Assembly (NCBI RefSeq): GCF_009727155.1
Contig: NZ_WNWM01000002.1
Span: 3,658,001 to 3,722,000, forward strand
From: Pseudoduganella dura
GTDB lineage: Bacteria > Pseudomonadota > Gammaproteobacteria > Burkholderiales > Burkholderiaceae_D
Length of the DNA stretch: 64,000 nucleotides
Direction of reading: 5' to 3'
Positions 46,893-56,380 of the stretch are shown in pieces. Each line of letters starts with the position of its first letter. The stretch's first letter is position 1. Under the pieces are notes generated by a model that did no database searches, had not been told where the DNA came from, and saw nothing but the letters and a program-made list of their open reading frames with translations. The translations under genes were made by a program, and so were the position numbers.

Positions 46893-49580
46893 GTGAATCT
46901 GTCCCAGGAACACCTGTCCGTCGCCACCACCTGTCCTTACTGCGGCGTCGGCTGCGGCGTCAAGGCCACGCCGCAGGGGCCGCAGTTCGCCACCGTGGCC
47001 GGCGACACGGCGCACCCGTCCAACTTCGGCAAGCTGTGCGTGAAGGGTTCGGCGCTCGGCGAAACGCTGGGCCTGGAGGGGCGGCTGCTGCACCCGCAGG
47101 TTCGCGAGGAGGGAAAACTGCGGCAGGCATCCTGGGACGAAGCGCTGGACCGCGCCGCCGGCCAATGGCGCGCGATCGTCGACGAGCACGGCCCCGATGC
47201 CGTGGCACTGTATGTGTCCGGCCAGTTGCTGACGGAAGATTATTACGTCGCCAACAAGCTGATGAAGGGCTATGTCGGCAGCGCCAACATCGATACCAAT
47301 TCGCGGCTGTGCATGTCGTCCGCCGTGGCCGGCCACAAGCGCGCGTTCGGCGAAGACCTGGTGCCGGTCAACTACGACGACCTGGAAAACGCCGACATGA
47401 TCGTGCTGGCCGGCTCGAACCTGGCATGGTGCCACCCGATCCTGTTCCAGCGCATCATGCGCGCAAAGGAAGCGCGGCCCGGCCTGAAACTGATCGTCAT
47501 CGATCCGCGCCGCACCGCCACCTGCGAACTGGCCGACCTGCACCTGCCGGTAAAGCCGGGCACGGATGTGTGGCTGTTCAACGGCCTGCTGGCCTACCTG
47601 TCGAAGAGCGGCGCGGCGGACCCGGCGTTCATCGCCAACCACACGCGCGGCCTGGACGAAGCGCTGGAAGCGGCCGACATCTCGCCGGAAGACGTGGCGC
47701 AGGCCTGCAAGCTGCCGCTGGACGACGTGCTGGCGTTCTACGACGCGTTTGCCGCCACCGCGAAAGTGATCACCGGTTTCTCGATGGGCGTGAACCAGTC
47801 CTCCGCCGGTACCGACAAGGTCAACGCGATCATCAACTGCCACCTCGTGACCGGCCGGATCGGCAAGCCCGGCATGGGGCCGTTCTCGATCACCGGCCAG
47901 CCGAACGCGATGGGCGGCCGCGAAGTGGGCGGGCTGGCCAACATGCTGGCCGCCCACCTCGACCTGGACAAGCCGGAGCACCGCGCCGCCGTGCAGGAGT
48001 TCTGGGGCTCGCCGCGCATCGCGGACAAGCCCGGCCTGAAGGCTGTCGACCTGTTCCAGGCCATCGAGTCGGGCAAGGTGAAAGCCGTGTGGGTGATCGC
48101 CACCAACCCGATCGTCAGCCTGCCGGATGCGGACCAGGTGCGGCGCGCGCTGTCGAAGGCGGAACTCGTGATCGCCAGCGACGTGGTGCTGGGCACCGAT
48201 ACCAACGCCTATGCCCACGTGCTGCTGCCCGCGCTCGCGTGGGGCGAGAAGGATGGCACGGTCACCAATTCCGAACGCCGCATCTCGCGCCAGCGCACCT
48301 TCCTGCCGGCGCCGGGCGAGGCGAGGGGCGACTGGAAAATCCTCTGCGAATTCGCCCAACGGCTCGGGTACGACGGTTTCGATTTCGCGCACCAGTCGGA
48401 GATCTTTGCCGAGCATGCGCGCCTGTCCGCCTGGCGCAACACGCCGGACGCGCTGCCGCGCGCGTTCGACATCGGCACATTGGCCGAAATCGACCGCGCC
48501 GGCTACGACGCCATGGAGCCGGTGCAGTGGCCGCTGGGCCGCCGCGTGTTCGCCGATCAGCGTTTCTCGTTCCCGGACGGGCGTGCCCGCTTCGTGCCGA
48601 CCGCGCCGCGCCTGCCCGTGAACACCGCCGGCGGCGAATACCCGCTGGTGCTCAACACCGGCCGCGTGCGCGACCAGTGGCACACCATGACGCGCACCGG
48701 CCGCGCGCCGAAGCTGGCCGAGCACACGCCGGAATCGTTCGTCGACCTGCACCCGCAGGATGCGCTGCTGTGCGGGGTGCGCGACGGCGAACTGGCGCGC
48801 ATCTCGTCGCAGTGGGGCAGCATGGTGGCGCGCGTGCGGCATGGCGGCGGCATCGCCCGCGGCAGCGTGTTCGTGCCGATCCACTGGAATGGCCAGAATG
48901 CCTCCGACGCCCGAGTCGGCGCGGTGGTCAACCCGGTGGTCGATCCGGTGTCGGGCGAGCCCGAGTTCAAGCACACGCCGGTGATGGTCGACCGCTTCCC
49001 CGTGCAGTGGCACGGCTTCGTGCTGTCGCGCACGGCGCTGGAGCTGGATCAGGTGGCGTACTGGACCCGGGCCCAGGGCGCCGGCTTCCAGCGCTATGAA
49101 ATGGCCGGCCGCAACCGCATCGCCGACTTCGGCGCCTGGGCGCGCGAACTGCTGGGCGTGCACGACGAGGATGCCGACTGGCTCGAATACGCCGACCGCA
49201 GCGCCGGCGTCTATCGCGCCGTGCACATCGTCGACGACCGCATCGCCCAATGCATCTTCGTGTCGCCGCGCCCCGACCTGCCCGAACGCGCCTGGCTGGC
49301 CGGCCTGTTCTCGAACGAAGCGTTGGCCGATGCCGAGCGCGCCGGCGTGCTGGCCGGCCGCCCGCTGGTCCAGGGCGCCGATACCGGGCCCACCGTATGC
49401 TCGTGCTTCGGCGTGGGCCGCAACACGATCTGCAACGCGATCCGCGACCAGGACCTGAAAACCACGGCCGAGGTCACCGCCTGCGTGAAGGCAGGCGGCA
49501 ACTGCGGCTCGTGCGTGCCGGAGATCCGGCAACTGCTCGTGCTGGTGCGGGAAGAGACGGCCGCGGCGGCCGCCAGCTGA
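46893..49580 (+). CDS. nasA: Assimilatory nitrate reductase catalytic subunit
   Basis: An 895-residue cytoplasmic molybdopterin (MGD) enzyme that reduces nitrate to nitrite. The N-terminal [4Fe-4S] ligands are C14, C17, C21 and C49 (TTCPYCGVGCGVK, KLCVKG). Mo-bis-MGD motifs follow (NIDTNSRLCMSSAVAGHK, FSITGQPNAMGGREVGG, GRVRDQWHTMTRTGRAPKL). Beyond about residue 840 a BFD-type [2Fe-2S] domain is added (VCSCFGVGRNTIC...CVKAGGNCGSC), as in Klebsiella NasA. No Tat signal. The GTG 46893 is preferred to a TTG seven codons upstream. Confidence 0.95.
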   Translation: MNLSQEHLSVATTCPYCGVGCGVKATPQGPQFATVAGDTAHPSNFGKLCVKGSALGETLGLEGRLLHPQVREEGKLRQASWDEALDRAAGQWRAIVDEHGPDAVALYVSGQLLTEDYYVANKLMKGYVGSANIDTNSRLCMSSAVAGHKRAFGEDLVPVNYDDLENADMIVLAGSNLAWCHPILFQRIMRAKEARPGLKLIVIDPRRTATCELADLHLPVKPGTDVWLFNGLLAYLSKSGAADPAFIANHTRGLDEALEAADISPEDVAQACKLPLDDVLAFYDAFAATAKVITGFSMGVNQSSAGTDKVNAIINCHLVTGRIGKPGMGPFSITGQPNAMGGREVGGLANMLAAHLDLDKPEHRAAVQEFWGSPRIADKPGLKAVDLFQAIESGKVKAVWVIATNPIVSLPDADQVRRALSKAELVIASDVVLGTDTNAYAHVLLPALAWGEKDGTVTNSERRISRQRTFLPAPGEARGDWKILCEFAQRLGYDGFDFAHQSEIFAEHARLSAWRNTPDALPRAFDIGTLAEIDRAGYDAMEPVQWPLGRRVFADQRFSFPDGRARFVPTAPRLPVNTAGGEYPLVLNTGRVRDQWHTMTRTGRAPKLAEHTPESFVDLHPQDALLCGVRDGELARISSQWGSMVARVRHGGGIARGSVFVPIHWNGQNASDARVGAVVNPVVDPVSGEPEFKHTPVMVDRFPVQWHGFVLSRTALELDQVAYWTRAQGAGFQRYEMAGRNRIADFGAWARELLGVHDEDADWLEYADRSAGVYRAVHIVDDRIAQCIFVSPRPDLPERAWLAGLFSNEALADAERAGVLAGRPLVQGADTGPTVCSCFGVGRNTICNAIRDQDLKTTAEVTACVKAGGNCGSCVPEIRQLLVLVREETAAAAAS

Positions 49581-49626
49581 ACTGTCCGGTCAGCCGGCTG
49601 CGCCGATGCGCAGTGGGGTAGCGGGC

Positions 49627-49641
49627 GGCGGGCATCCCGCC
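49627..49641 (+). terminator. Possible terminator hairpin after the nitrate reductase gene
   Basis: GGCGGG-CAT-CCCGCC forms a compact stem 47 nt after the stop. There is no T run, so it is a weak candidate. The 49581-49716 gap holds further GC-rich inverted segments and no gene. Confidence 0.3.
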
Positions 49642-49716
49642 CGCCACCGGTTCATCGCCTGCGCGCGAACCGCGCCGTTGCGGGCAGCGACATGGTTGCC
49701 GGCAGCCCGCGCCGGC

Positions 49717-50985
49717 TTACCACCAGGCTTCCAGGTGCACGCCGTAAGAGAATCCGCTGGTATCGGTGCCGTACACCGCTCCCGAGTTGTTGAAAGCGTT
49801 CACGGCGGCGGTCGCGGCGTCGTTCCATTTGCCGTAGGTGGCGAACAGGCGCAGCTCGGGGCGCGACCAGTAGTCGCGTGCCAGCGCGATGGTGGGCGCG
49901 ATCGTCAGTTTCGTCAGGCGCTGCGTGCCCGGAGTGGTCGCCGATTTCAGCGTCGTCACGCCCAGTTCCGCCTGCAGCTTGAAATTGTCGGCCAGCGCAT
50001 AGGAAGGCCGGGTGCCGAGCGTGTTCCACGTGGCCGAACCATTCGGGCCGTTCCTGTCGCGCTGGTGCAGCGCCACGAAGACGATGCCGAAGTCCCGGGT
50101 GGGCTGCAGGTACAGCTCGTCGAAAATGCGCAGGCGGGTGTAGTCCGATCCCAGCAGCGTGCTGCCCGCCGATCCGATGCGTGCGCAGCACGGGCCATCG
50201 ATGCCGGTGCCCGGCCCTGCGCCGTATTGCACGCCCAGCGTGTTGGTGCCGTCCATCACCTGGCGCTGGCGGTGGAACACCGACAGCTGCCAGCCGTTGT
50301 GCGTGCTCTCGTCCTCGCCTTCGGCGGCGATCAGCGACGCGGCGATGTCCAGCGTGCCGCCGGCATTGGCCGGCAGGCCTTCATACAGGAACACGTGGCG
50401 CGTGGCGGACGGCGAGTCGATCGTGCGGCCCGTGGCGGGATCGAGGGTATTGAAGTCGTTGTCCTTGAAGATCGCGTAGCTCGCCTTGCCCGGCCCCAGC
50501 GGATAGCGGTCGATGCCCGCACCGGTGCCGTTCAGGTTGATGTACTGCAGGTCGAGCATGTGGACGTCCGGGCGCATGTAGTAGCGCTTGCCGGCCCACG
50601 CGGTGCCGCCGTTCAGGAAAGGCAGGTTGCGTGCCTCGATGTACGCTTTCGCCAGATCCACCTTGGCGTCGCCGAAATCGGAGCTGTTCTTGAACGCCGT
50701 CGCCCACACCGTGGCCACGAAAGTCGCGCCGTTGGCGGCTTTCGCCACTTCCTGCGTATAGCCCAGTTCCGTGAAACTGTCGCACTCGTTGCCGAGGCGG
50801 TAGGTCGTCGTGATGCCACCCAGGCCGTAGCAGCTTTGCGTGCCGCCATGGTTGCTGTTGCCGATGCCGGCGCGCAGATAGCCGTGGAACCCTTCCGTAT
50901 CGTGGTCGCTTGCGGCGGCCGTGGCACAGGCGAACGCCAGCGCCAACGCTGCGCCAACGGGTTTGGCGGCGAACTGTCTGATCAT
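49717..50985 (-). CDS. lamB: LamB-type maltoporin/carbohydrate porin
   Basis: A 422-residue outer-membrane beta-barrel with a signal peptide (residues 1-25). The opening GFHGYLRAGIGNSNHGGTQSCYGLGG and the YRLGNECDSFTELGYTQEV strand are the LamB pattern, including the paired cysteines. The protein ends in GVHLEAWW with a terminal aromatic. It passes maltodextrins or related sugars. It is divergent from a sugar-binding protein gene and its two-component system, which may control it. Confidence 0.9.
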   Translation of the reverse strand: MIRQFAAKPVGAALALAFACATAAASDHDTEGFHGYLRAGIGNSNHGGTQSCYGLGGITTTYRLGNECDSFTELGYTQEVAKAANGATFVATVWATAFKNSSDFGDAKVDLAKAYIEARNLPFLNGGTAWAGKRYYMRPDVHMLDLQYINLNGTGAGIDRYPLGPGKASYAIFKDNDFNTLDPATGRTIDSPSATRHVFLYEGLPANAGGTLDIAASLIAAEGEDESTHNGWQLSVFHRQRQVMDGTNTLGVQYGAGPGTGIDGPCCARIGSAGSTLLGSDYTRLRIFDELYLQPTRDFGIVFVALHQRDRNGPNGSATWNTLGTRPSYALADNFKLQAELGVTTLKSATTPGTQRLTKLTIAPTIALARDYWSRPELRLFATYGKWNDAATAAVNAFNNSGAVYGTDTSGFSYGVHLEAWW

Positions 50986-51281
50986 GCGATTTCCGGTCCT
51001 TGATTTTATTTGGTTATTGATAACTTCCAACGGGACGGCACAGTAGCACCATGGAAGTCATGACTCCAGCCGCCGCATGAAAGGAGTTGCATTGCCTTAA
51101 GTGGCTGATTGTTATGTGATTTTTATATTTTTGGCCGGCGTCGGGCTCACATAAACTTACACAGCGGGGCAGGGCGCCCCGCCCGCATGCAACACTTCGC
51201 AACATTTCCCAATGTTCTTTTGCAAATCGTTTTGGAAAGTTACCAAGATGAAATGAGAACTTTCGGGTATATTCCACCCCC

Positions 51282-51297
51282 CCGGCAAAATTGCCGG
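51282..51297. promoter_or_regulatory. 16-bp palindrome before the sugar-binding protein gene
   Basis: CCGGCAAAATTGCCGG lies 15 nt before the ATG at 51313. It could be an operator or a hairpin near the ribosome site. The whole 50986-51312 gap is otherwise AT-rich divergent promoter DNA; a GCGGGGC-N5-GCCCCGC hairpin lies at 51164-51182 and no further gene is seen. Confidence 0.45.
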
Positions 51298-51312
51298 CCG
51301 GATCACTGCGGG

Positions 51313-52584
51313 ATGAAGCAAATTAACCACCATATTTTTCGCAAGGCACTGGCTGCCCTTTGCCTGGCCGCCTGCGCATGCGGGAGCGCCTCGGCGCGGG
51401 ATCAACCGCTGCAGGTGCTGCATTGGTGGAAGTCCGCCAGCGAGCGCAACGCGGCGAACCTGATCGCGCAGCGCGTGGGCGCACACGGGGTCGGCTGGCG
51501 CGACGCCGTGGTCCCCAGCGGCTCCGGGGTCGGCGCCGGCATCGTGCTGCGCAGCCGCATGCTGGCCAACGATGCGCCGGAAGTGGCGCAGCTGAACGGC
51601 ATCGTGGTTCGCGACTGGGCGCGCCTGGACCTGCTGCTGAAACTGGACACCGTGGCGGCAGCGGGCAACTGGGACAAGCTGTTGTTGCCGGCCGTCGCCG
51701 CCACCATCCGGTACGACGGCCATGTGTATGCCGCGCCGCTCGGCATTCACCGTATCAACACGCTGTTCTACAACCGCAGGCTGCTGCGGCGCCTGGGCCT
51801 CGACGCACCTGCCACGTGGGCCGAGTTCGAGCGCATCGCGCCGAAGCTGCAGCAGGCCGGCATCGTGCCGCTGGCCCAGAGCAGCGAACCGTGGCAGGTG
51901 GCCACGCTGTTCGAGACGATGGTGCTGGCCGAGGGCGTAGACCTGTACCGCGGCCTGTTCCACCGGGGCGATGTGGCGGCGTACTCGGACCCGCGCCTCG
52001 CTGCGGCGCTGCGGCGGCTGCGCGCGGCGAAGCGCTGGATGGGCAGTCCCATCCGGGAACGCAAATGGGGCGACAGCGTGCGCGAGCTTGCCGAAAACCG
52101 TTCCGCGATGATGGTCATGGGCGATTGGGCGAAAGGCGAGCTGCTGGCACGCGGCCTGGCGGTGGACGACGACTTCGGGTGCGCGGCGGCGCCGGGGACC
52201 GGGCGCTATCACCTGTACAATATCGATACGCTGAGCATGCTGGGCATCCGCCCCGAGGCTCGCGCGGCCCAGGAAAAGCTGGCGGCGCTGGTGCTGTCGC
52301 CGTCGCTGCAGGCCGACTATAACCGGATCAAGGGATCGATTTCGGTGTTGCGCCATCCCGCGCTGGCGAAAATGGATGCCTGCGCGCGCGCCTCGTGGCA
52401 ATTGTTCAACAGCGGCGCCGCGGCCCGGATACCGAGCCTGATGCACCGCATGACCATCGACGAAACCGTGCGCGACGCGATGGTGGCGGAGGTGCACCGC
52501 TTTTTCCTGAACGACAGCGTGGCGGTGGACGACACGCAGCGCCGGCTGGGCACCATCGCCCGTACCTTCATCCAGACCAAATAG
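51313..52584 (+). CDS. Extracellular solute-binding protein (sugar type), lone
   Basis: A 423-residue periplasmic binding protein of the family 1 (MalE/GtsA-like) fold with a signal peptide of about 30 residues (LAALCLAACACGSASA). VLHWWKSASERNAANLI opens the mature protein and YAAPLGIHRINTLFYNRRLLRRLGL is the lobe hinge region. No ABC permease or ATPase is nearby. It is followed directly by a response regulator and histidine kinase, so it may sense a sugar for that pair and not transport it. The ATG at 51313 follows a GCGGGATG context. Confidence 0.85.
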   Translation: MKQINHHIFRKALAALCLAACACGSASARDQPLQVLHWWKSASERNAANLIAQRVGAHGVGWRDAVVPSGSGVGAGIVLRSRMLANDAPEVAQLNGIVVRDWARLDLLLKLDTVAAAGNWDKLLLPAVAATIRYDGHVYAAPLGIHRINTLFYNRRLLRRLGLDAPATWAEFERIAPKLQQAGIVPLAQSSEPWQVATLFETMVLAEGVDLYRGLFHRGDVAAYSDPRLAAALRRLRAAKRWMGSPIRERKWGDSVRELAENRSAMMVMGDWAKGELLARGLAVDDDFGCAAAPGTGRYHLYNIDTLSMLGIRPEARAAQEKLAALVLSPSLQADYNRIKGSISVLRHPALAKMDACARASWQLFNSGAAARIPSLMHRMTIDETVRDAMVAEVHRFFLNDSVAVDDTQRRLGTIARTFIQTK

Positions 52585-52602
52585 AATGAGTTCAGTTGCA
52601 CC

Positions 52603-53310
52603 ATGCGCAGGATCCTGATAGTCGACGACGACAAGAAAACCCGGGTCCTGCTGAAAGCCTACCTGGAAAAGAACCAGTACTCGGTCGACCTGGCGCATGA
52701 TGGCGCCACGTTCCTGGCCGAATTCAACCGCCATGCGGACGCGCTGTCGATGGTGATCCTGGATGTGATGCTGCCGGATACGGACGGCTTTGCGCTGTGC
52801 CGCACGGTGCGGCAGCGTTCGAATGTCCCCATCATCATGCTCACGGCCAGTTCCGACGAGACCGACCGCGTGGTGGGCCTGGAGCTGGGTGCGGACGACT
52901 ACATTTCAAAGCCCTACAGCCCCCGCGAGCTGCTGGCACGCATCAAGGCCATCCATCGCCGCACCGGGATGAACCATGCCGCCGCGCCGCGCTACTACCG
53001 CTTCGCCGGCTTCACGCTCGATACGGTGGAGCGCACCGTCACCGGCCCCGACGGGCTGGTACCGTTGACGGGAATGGACTTCCAGCTGCTGAAGTATTTC
53101 GTCGAGCACGCCGGCGACATCCTGGATCGCAGCGTGCTGTGCGAAGGCACGCGCGGGCGCGATGCCGGGCCGATGGATCGCTTCCTCGACGTGCAGATCA
53201 GCCGCCTGCGGCTGCGCCTGAACGACAGCAGCGGCAATCCGCGCCTGATCAAGACCGTGCGCGGTGCCGGCTATGTGTTTTCGGCCGATGTGACGGCGGC
53301 CCATGCGTGA
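52603..53310 (+). CDS. OmpR-family response regulator
   Basis: A 235-residue regulator. The receiver domain has the acidic pocket (VDDD, residues 7-10), phospho-acceptor D54 (VILDVMLPDTDG) and conserved K in DDYISKPYSPREL. A winged-helix DNA-binding domain follows (residues about 135-230, ending RLIKTVRGAGYVF). It starts 18 nt after the binding protein stop and overlaps the kinase gene by 8 nt. Confidence 0.94.
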   Translation: MRRILIVDDDKKTRVLLKAYLEKNQYSVDLAHDGATFLAEFNRHADALSMVILDVMLPDTDGFALCRTVRQRSNVPIIMLTASSDETDRVVGLELGADDYISKPYSPRELLARIKAIHRRTGMNHAAAPRYYRFAGFTLDTVERTVTGPDGLVPLTGMDFQLLKYFVEHAGDILDRSVLCEGTRGRDAGPMDRFLDVQISRLRLRLNDSSGNPRLIKTVRGAGYVFSADVTAAHA

Positions 53311-54784
53311 GGCATCGTATCGGCTGCGCCGGTGGCTGGCCGGGCGCATGCTGCCCGATTCGCTGCAGGGCAGGCTGACGCTGGTGATGGTGAGCGGCGT
53401 GCTGTTGACGCAGCTCGCCGGCAATGTCATCTGGACGGCGCAGCGCCGTGCCGAGGCGCGCGAGGAAGTGAAGACGGCGGCGCAGCACCTGGCGCACAGT
53501 GCCTCCAGCGCGGTGCGCTTCTTCCTCAGCCTGCCGCCGAACTACCGGCCCCTGATCATCCAGCAGTTCCGCGAGATGGGCGGTACGCGCTTCCTGGTCA
53601 ACATCAATCGCGCCCCGGTTCCCGTGCGGCCGCTGAAGGGGCGGGAGCTGGCCGATGCCGCGCTCGGGCAACTGCTCGCCACGCTGCAGGAAGACCTGCC
53701 CGGCACGCCCGGGCTGCGCGTGGCCTTCGCGTGGCCGGAGCGGCTGCGGGTGGACGACGGCGGCGTCACGCTGGCCGACCTGCCCGAGTCGTGGACCCGG
53801 CACATCATGCTGGCCCGGCCCGCGCCCGTGCTGCTGATCCAGGCCGAACTGGAACCCGGCCACTGGCTCTACCTTGCCACCCTGATGCCGAATCCCTATT
53901 TCCTCGAAACGGACAACCCGCTCGCTCGCGACAGGTTGCTGCTGCAGGCACTGTCGCTGGCGGCGGTGCTGCTGGTATCGATCCTCGTGGTGCGCTGGAT
54001 TACCCGTCCGCTGGCGGCGCTGTCGGATGCCGCCACCGCGTTCGGCAAGGGCGAGAATCCGCCTGCGCTGCCGGAAACCGGCAGCCGCGAATTCGTCACG
54101 ACGGCGCGCGCGTTCGAGGACATGCGCAAGCGTATCGGCCGCTACATGGACGACAGGGAGCGCCTGTTCGTATCGATCTCGCATGACCTGCGCACGCCCA
54201 TCATGCGGCTCAAGCTGCGCGCCGAGCTGCTCGACGACGACGACCTGCGCGGCGAGTTCCACGACGATCTCGACGAGCTGGACATGATGGTCAAGGGCGC
54301 GCTGCAGACCGTGAAGGACAGCGACATCCACGAGAACGCCACCGAGATCCGGCTCGATGCGCTGCTGGGCCGCATGGTGCGCGACGCGCAACTGGCCGGG
54401 CACGAGGTATCCTTTGCCGCGTCCGGGCTGACGGTGACGGCCAGGCCGCTGGCACTCAAGCGCGCCATCGGCAACCTCCTGAACAATGCGCTGCAATACG
54501 GCGCGCGGGTGGAGCTGGCGGTGGGCGAGGACGGGGGCAACATCGAGATCGTCGTGCGCGACCATGGTCCCGGCGTGCCCGAGACCGCGCTGGCGGGCCT
54601 CGGCCAGCCGTATGTGCGGCTCGAACACGGCCGGAGCCGGAACGGCGCCGGCATGGGCCTCGGCCTCAGCATCGCTCGCGGCATCGTGCAGGCACACGGC
54701 GGGCAACTGCTGCTGGCGAACGCGGCGGGCGGCGGGTTTCGCGCCACGATCGCGCTGCCGGGAGCCGTCTTCAACCCGCAGTGA
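53303..54784 (+). CDS. EnvZ-type sensor histidine kinase
   Basis: A 493-residue membrane kinase. Two transmembrane helices (residues about 22-43 and 210-233) bracket a periplasmic region of about 165 residues that could touch the solute-binding protein. HAMP (WITRPLAALSDAATAFGKGE), HisKA (SISHDLRTPIMRLKLRAELL) and HATPase (NLLNNALQYG; DHGPGVP; GMGLGLSIARGI) domains follow. It is the kinase partner of the regulator whose end it overlaps. Confidence 0.93.
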   Translation: MREASYRLRRWLAGRMLPDSLQGRLTLVMVSGVLLTQLAGNVIWTAQRRAEAREEVKTAAQHLAHSASSAVRFFLSLPPNYRPLIIQQFREMGGTRFLVNINRAPVPVRPLKGRELADAALGQLLATLQEDLPGTPGLRVAFAWPERLRVDDGGVTLADLPESWTRHIMLARPAPVLLIQAELEPGHWLYLATLMPNPYFLETDNPLARDRLLLQALSLAAVLLVSILVVRWITRPLAALSDAATAFGKGENPPALPETGSREFVTTARAFEDMRKRIGRYMDDRERLFVSISHDLRTPIMRLKLRAELLDDDDLRGEFHDDLDELDMMVKGALQTVKDSDIHENATEIRLDALLGRMVRDAQLAGHEVSFAASGLTVTARPLALKRAIGNLLNNALQYGARVELAVGEDGGNIEIVVRDHGPGVPETALAGLGQPYVRLEHGRSRNGAGMGLGLSIARGIVQAHGGQLLLANAAGGGFRATIALPGAVFNPQ

Positions 54785-54886
54785 CCGCTTCGGTTCACGT
54801 CGAAACCGGTGCCGCGGGTGCGCCGTCCCGTGGCCGGTCAGCGGTAGAATGCCGCGCATTGCATATGCTATCCGAGGACTGCGATC

Positions 54887-55288
54887 ATGGAGACTTGCCC
54901 CGAATGCGGCGCATCCGACCTGGTGCATGACACGCACGGCGTGTCGTACACCTACAGGCACCGCCACACCACGATTCCTGCCGTGGCCGGCTATCACTGC
55001 CCCCAATGCGGCGGCGTCGCGCTGGACCGCGCCGCCGTCGACCGTTACGACGAGCTGGTGAACCAGTTCCGGCGCCGCGTCGACAGCGAACTGGTCGAGC
55101 CGGCGTATATCCAGGCCGTGCGCAGGAAGCTGCGCCTCGATCCGCGCGAAGCCGACGACCTGATCGGCAGCGGCAGCAATGAATTCGCCTGCTACGAAGC
55201 GGGCAGGGCGCAGCCGCACCCCTCCACCGTCAAGCTGCTGAAACTGCTGGACCGGCATCCCGAACTACTGGACGAATTGCGCGATTGA
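54887..55288 (+). CDS. MqsA-like antitoxin/regulator, orphan
   Basis: A 133-residue MqsA-type protein. The N-terminal zinc-binding domain has two CxxC pairs (CPECG and CPQCGG). The C-terminal helix-turn-helix (LRLDPREADDLIGSGSNEFACYEAGRAQPHPSTVKLLKLLDRHPELL) matches the MqsA/XRE DNA-binding half. In E. coli MqsA neutralises MqsR and represses many promoters. No mqsR is here: the 102-nt gap upstream is too short. It is probably a solitary transcription factor. Confidence 0.85.
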   Translation: METCPECGASDLVHDTHGVSYTYRHRHTTIPAVAGYHCPQCGGVALDRAAVDRYDELVNQFRRRVDSELVEPAYIQAVRRKLRLDPREADDLIGSGSNEFACYEAGRAQPHPSTVKLLKLLDRHPELLDELRD

Positions 55289-55493
55289 CTGCCGCCACCA
55301 CCGGCATCGCTCATAAAATGCGCGTCAAATCGCGTATATACAGATAAAAATGCCGTAAAAATACGATAACAGCGCTTTAACGCCGCCATCCCGCCCGGCA
55401 AGGGCATGCTACGATTTGTTCGCAAGCGTACATTGGAGGAACGGGACTTGTGTTAAATTAAAGCTATCAGTCACCACGCCAGGAGAGCCGCGC

Positions 55494-56258
55494 ATGCGCC
55501 GTCCTATCGTCCTCGTGCCAGCATGTACCCGGCAAATCGGGCATTTCCCGAACCATGCCGCCCAGAACAAGTATGTGAATGCCGTGGTGCTCGGCGCGCG
55601 TTGCATGCCGCTGGTGTTGCCTGCGCTGGCCGAGCTGACGGACATGGAAGCGGTGCTGCACGTGGCGGACGGCATCATGCTGACCGGTTCGGCGTCAAAC
55701 GTGCATTCCGACCTGTACGGCCAGCCGATCCGCAACCCGGCGCTGCCGCTGGATGCGGCGCGCGATGCCACCACGCTGCCGCTGATCCGGGCCGCCGTGA
55801 AGCGGGGTATTCCGCTGCTGGGGATTTGCCGCGGATTCCAGGAAATCAACGTGGCGCTCGGCGGCACCTTGCACCAGGCGGTGCAGGAACTGCCGGGCAT
55901 GATGGACCACCGCGACCGCGAAGACGATTCGCTGGAAGTGCAATACGGTCCGGCGCATCCGATCCGCCTGACGAAGGGTGGCAAGTTTGCGGAAATGCTG
56001 GGCAACCCGGATGAAATCACCGTCAATTCCCTGCATGGCCAGGGGATCGACCAGCTGGCGCCCGGCGTGACCGTGGAAGCGGTGGCGCACGACGGACTGG
56101 TGGAAGCTTATACCGTGAGCGCCGCGCATGGTTTCGCGCTGGCGGTGCAATGGCACCCCGAATGGCGCATCACGGAAAACCCCGACTCCATGAAGATGTT
56201 CCTTGCATTCGGCAACGCCTGCCGCGAGTACCAGGCGAGCCGACGGGAGCGGGGCTGA
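55494..56258 (+). CDS. puuD: Gamma-glutamyl-gamma-aminobutyrate hydrolase
   Basis: A 254-residue class I glutamine-amidotransferase-like enzyme that splits gamma-Glu-GABA to Glu and GABA in the Puu putrescine pathway. The nucleophile is C112 in GICRGFQEINV, and the His/Glu pair is in QWHPEW. The ATG has an AGGAGA site. It is followed 122 nt later by puuA and the aminotransferase gene, with the rest of the putrescine locus beyond. Confidence 0.93.
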   Translation: MRRPIVLVPACTRQIGHFPNHAAQNKYVNAVVLGARCMPLVLPALAELTDMEAVLHVADGIMLTGSASNVHSDLYGQPIRNPALPLDAARDATTLPLIRAAVKRGIPLLGICRGFQEINVALGGTLHQAVQELPGMMDHRDREDDSLEVQYGPAHPIRLTKGGKFAEMLGNPDEITVNSLHGQGIDQLAPGVTVEAVAHDGLVEAYTVSAAHGFALAVQWHPEWRITENPDSMKMFLAFGNACREYQASRRERG

Positions 56259-56380
56259 TGAATTCATACGAGGCCTGGGCCGGCGGAATCCCTTAGCTAT
56301 TCTTCCAAGCGAAGTTCAAGGGACGCGGCCGGCACCGGCTGCGCTTATTGACTTACTGGAGCTGAAGAGGGAGTAAACCC

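Noticed and set aside
46788..49532. 914-codon minus frame opposite the nitrate reductase gene
   Set aside because: Shadow of nasA in the complementary codon phase; composition typical of GC-rich antisense.
55328..55347. LexA-like GTATATACAG near 55335
   Set aside because: Only the right arm fits; no CTG at the required distance on the left.
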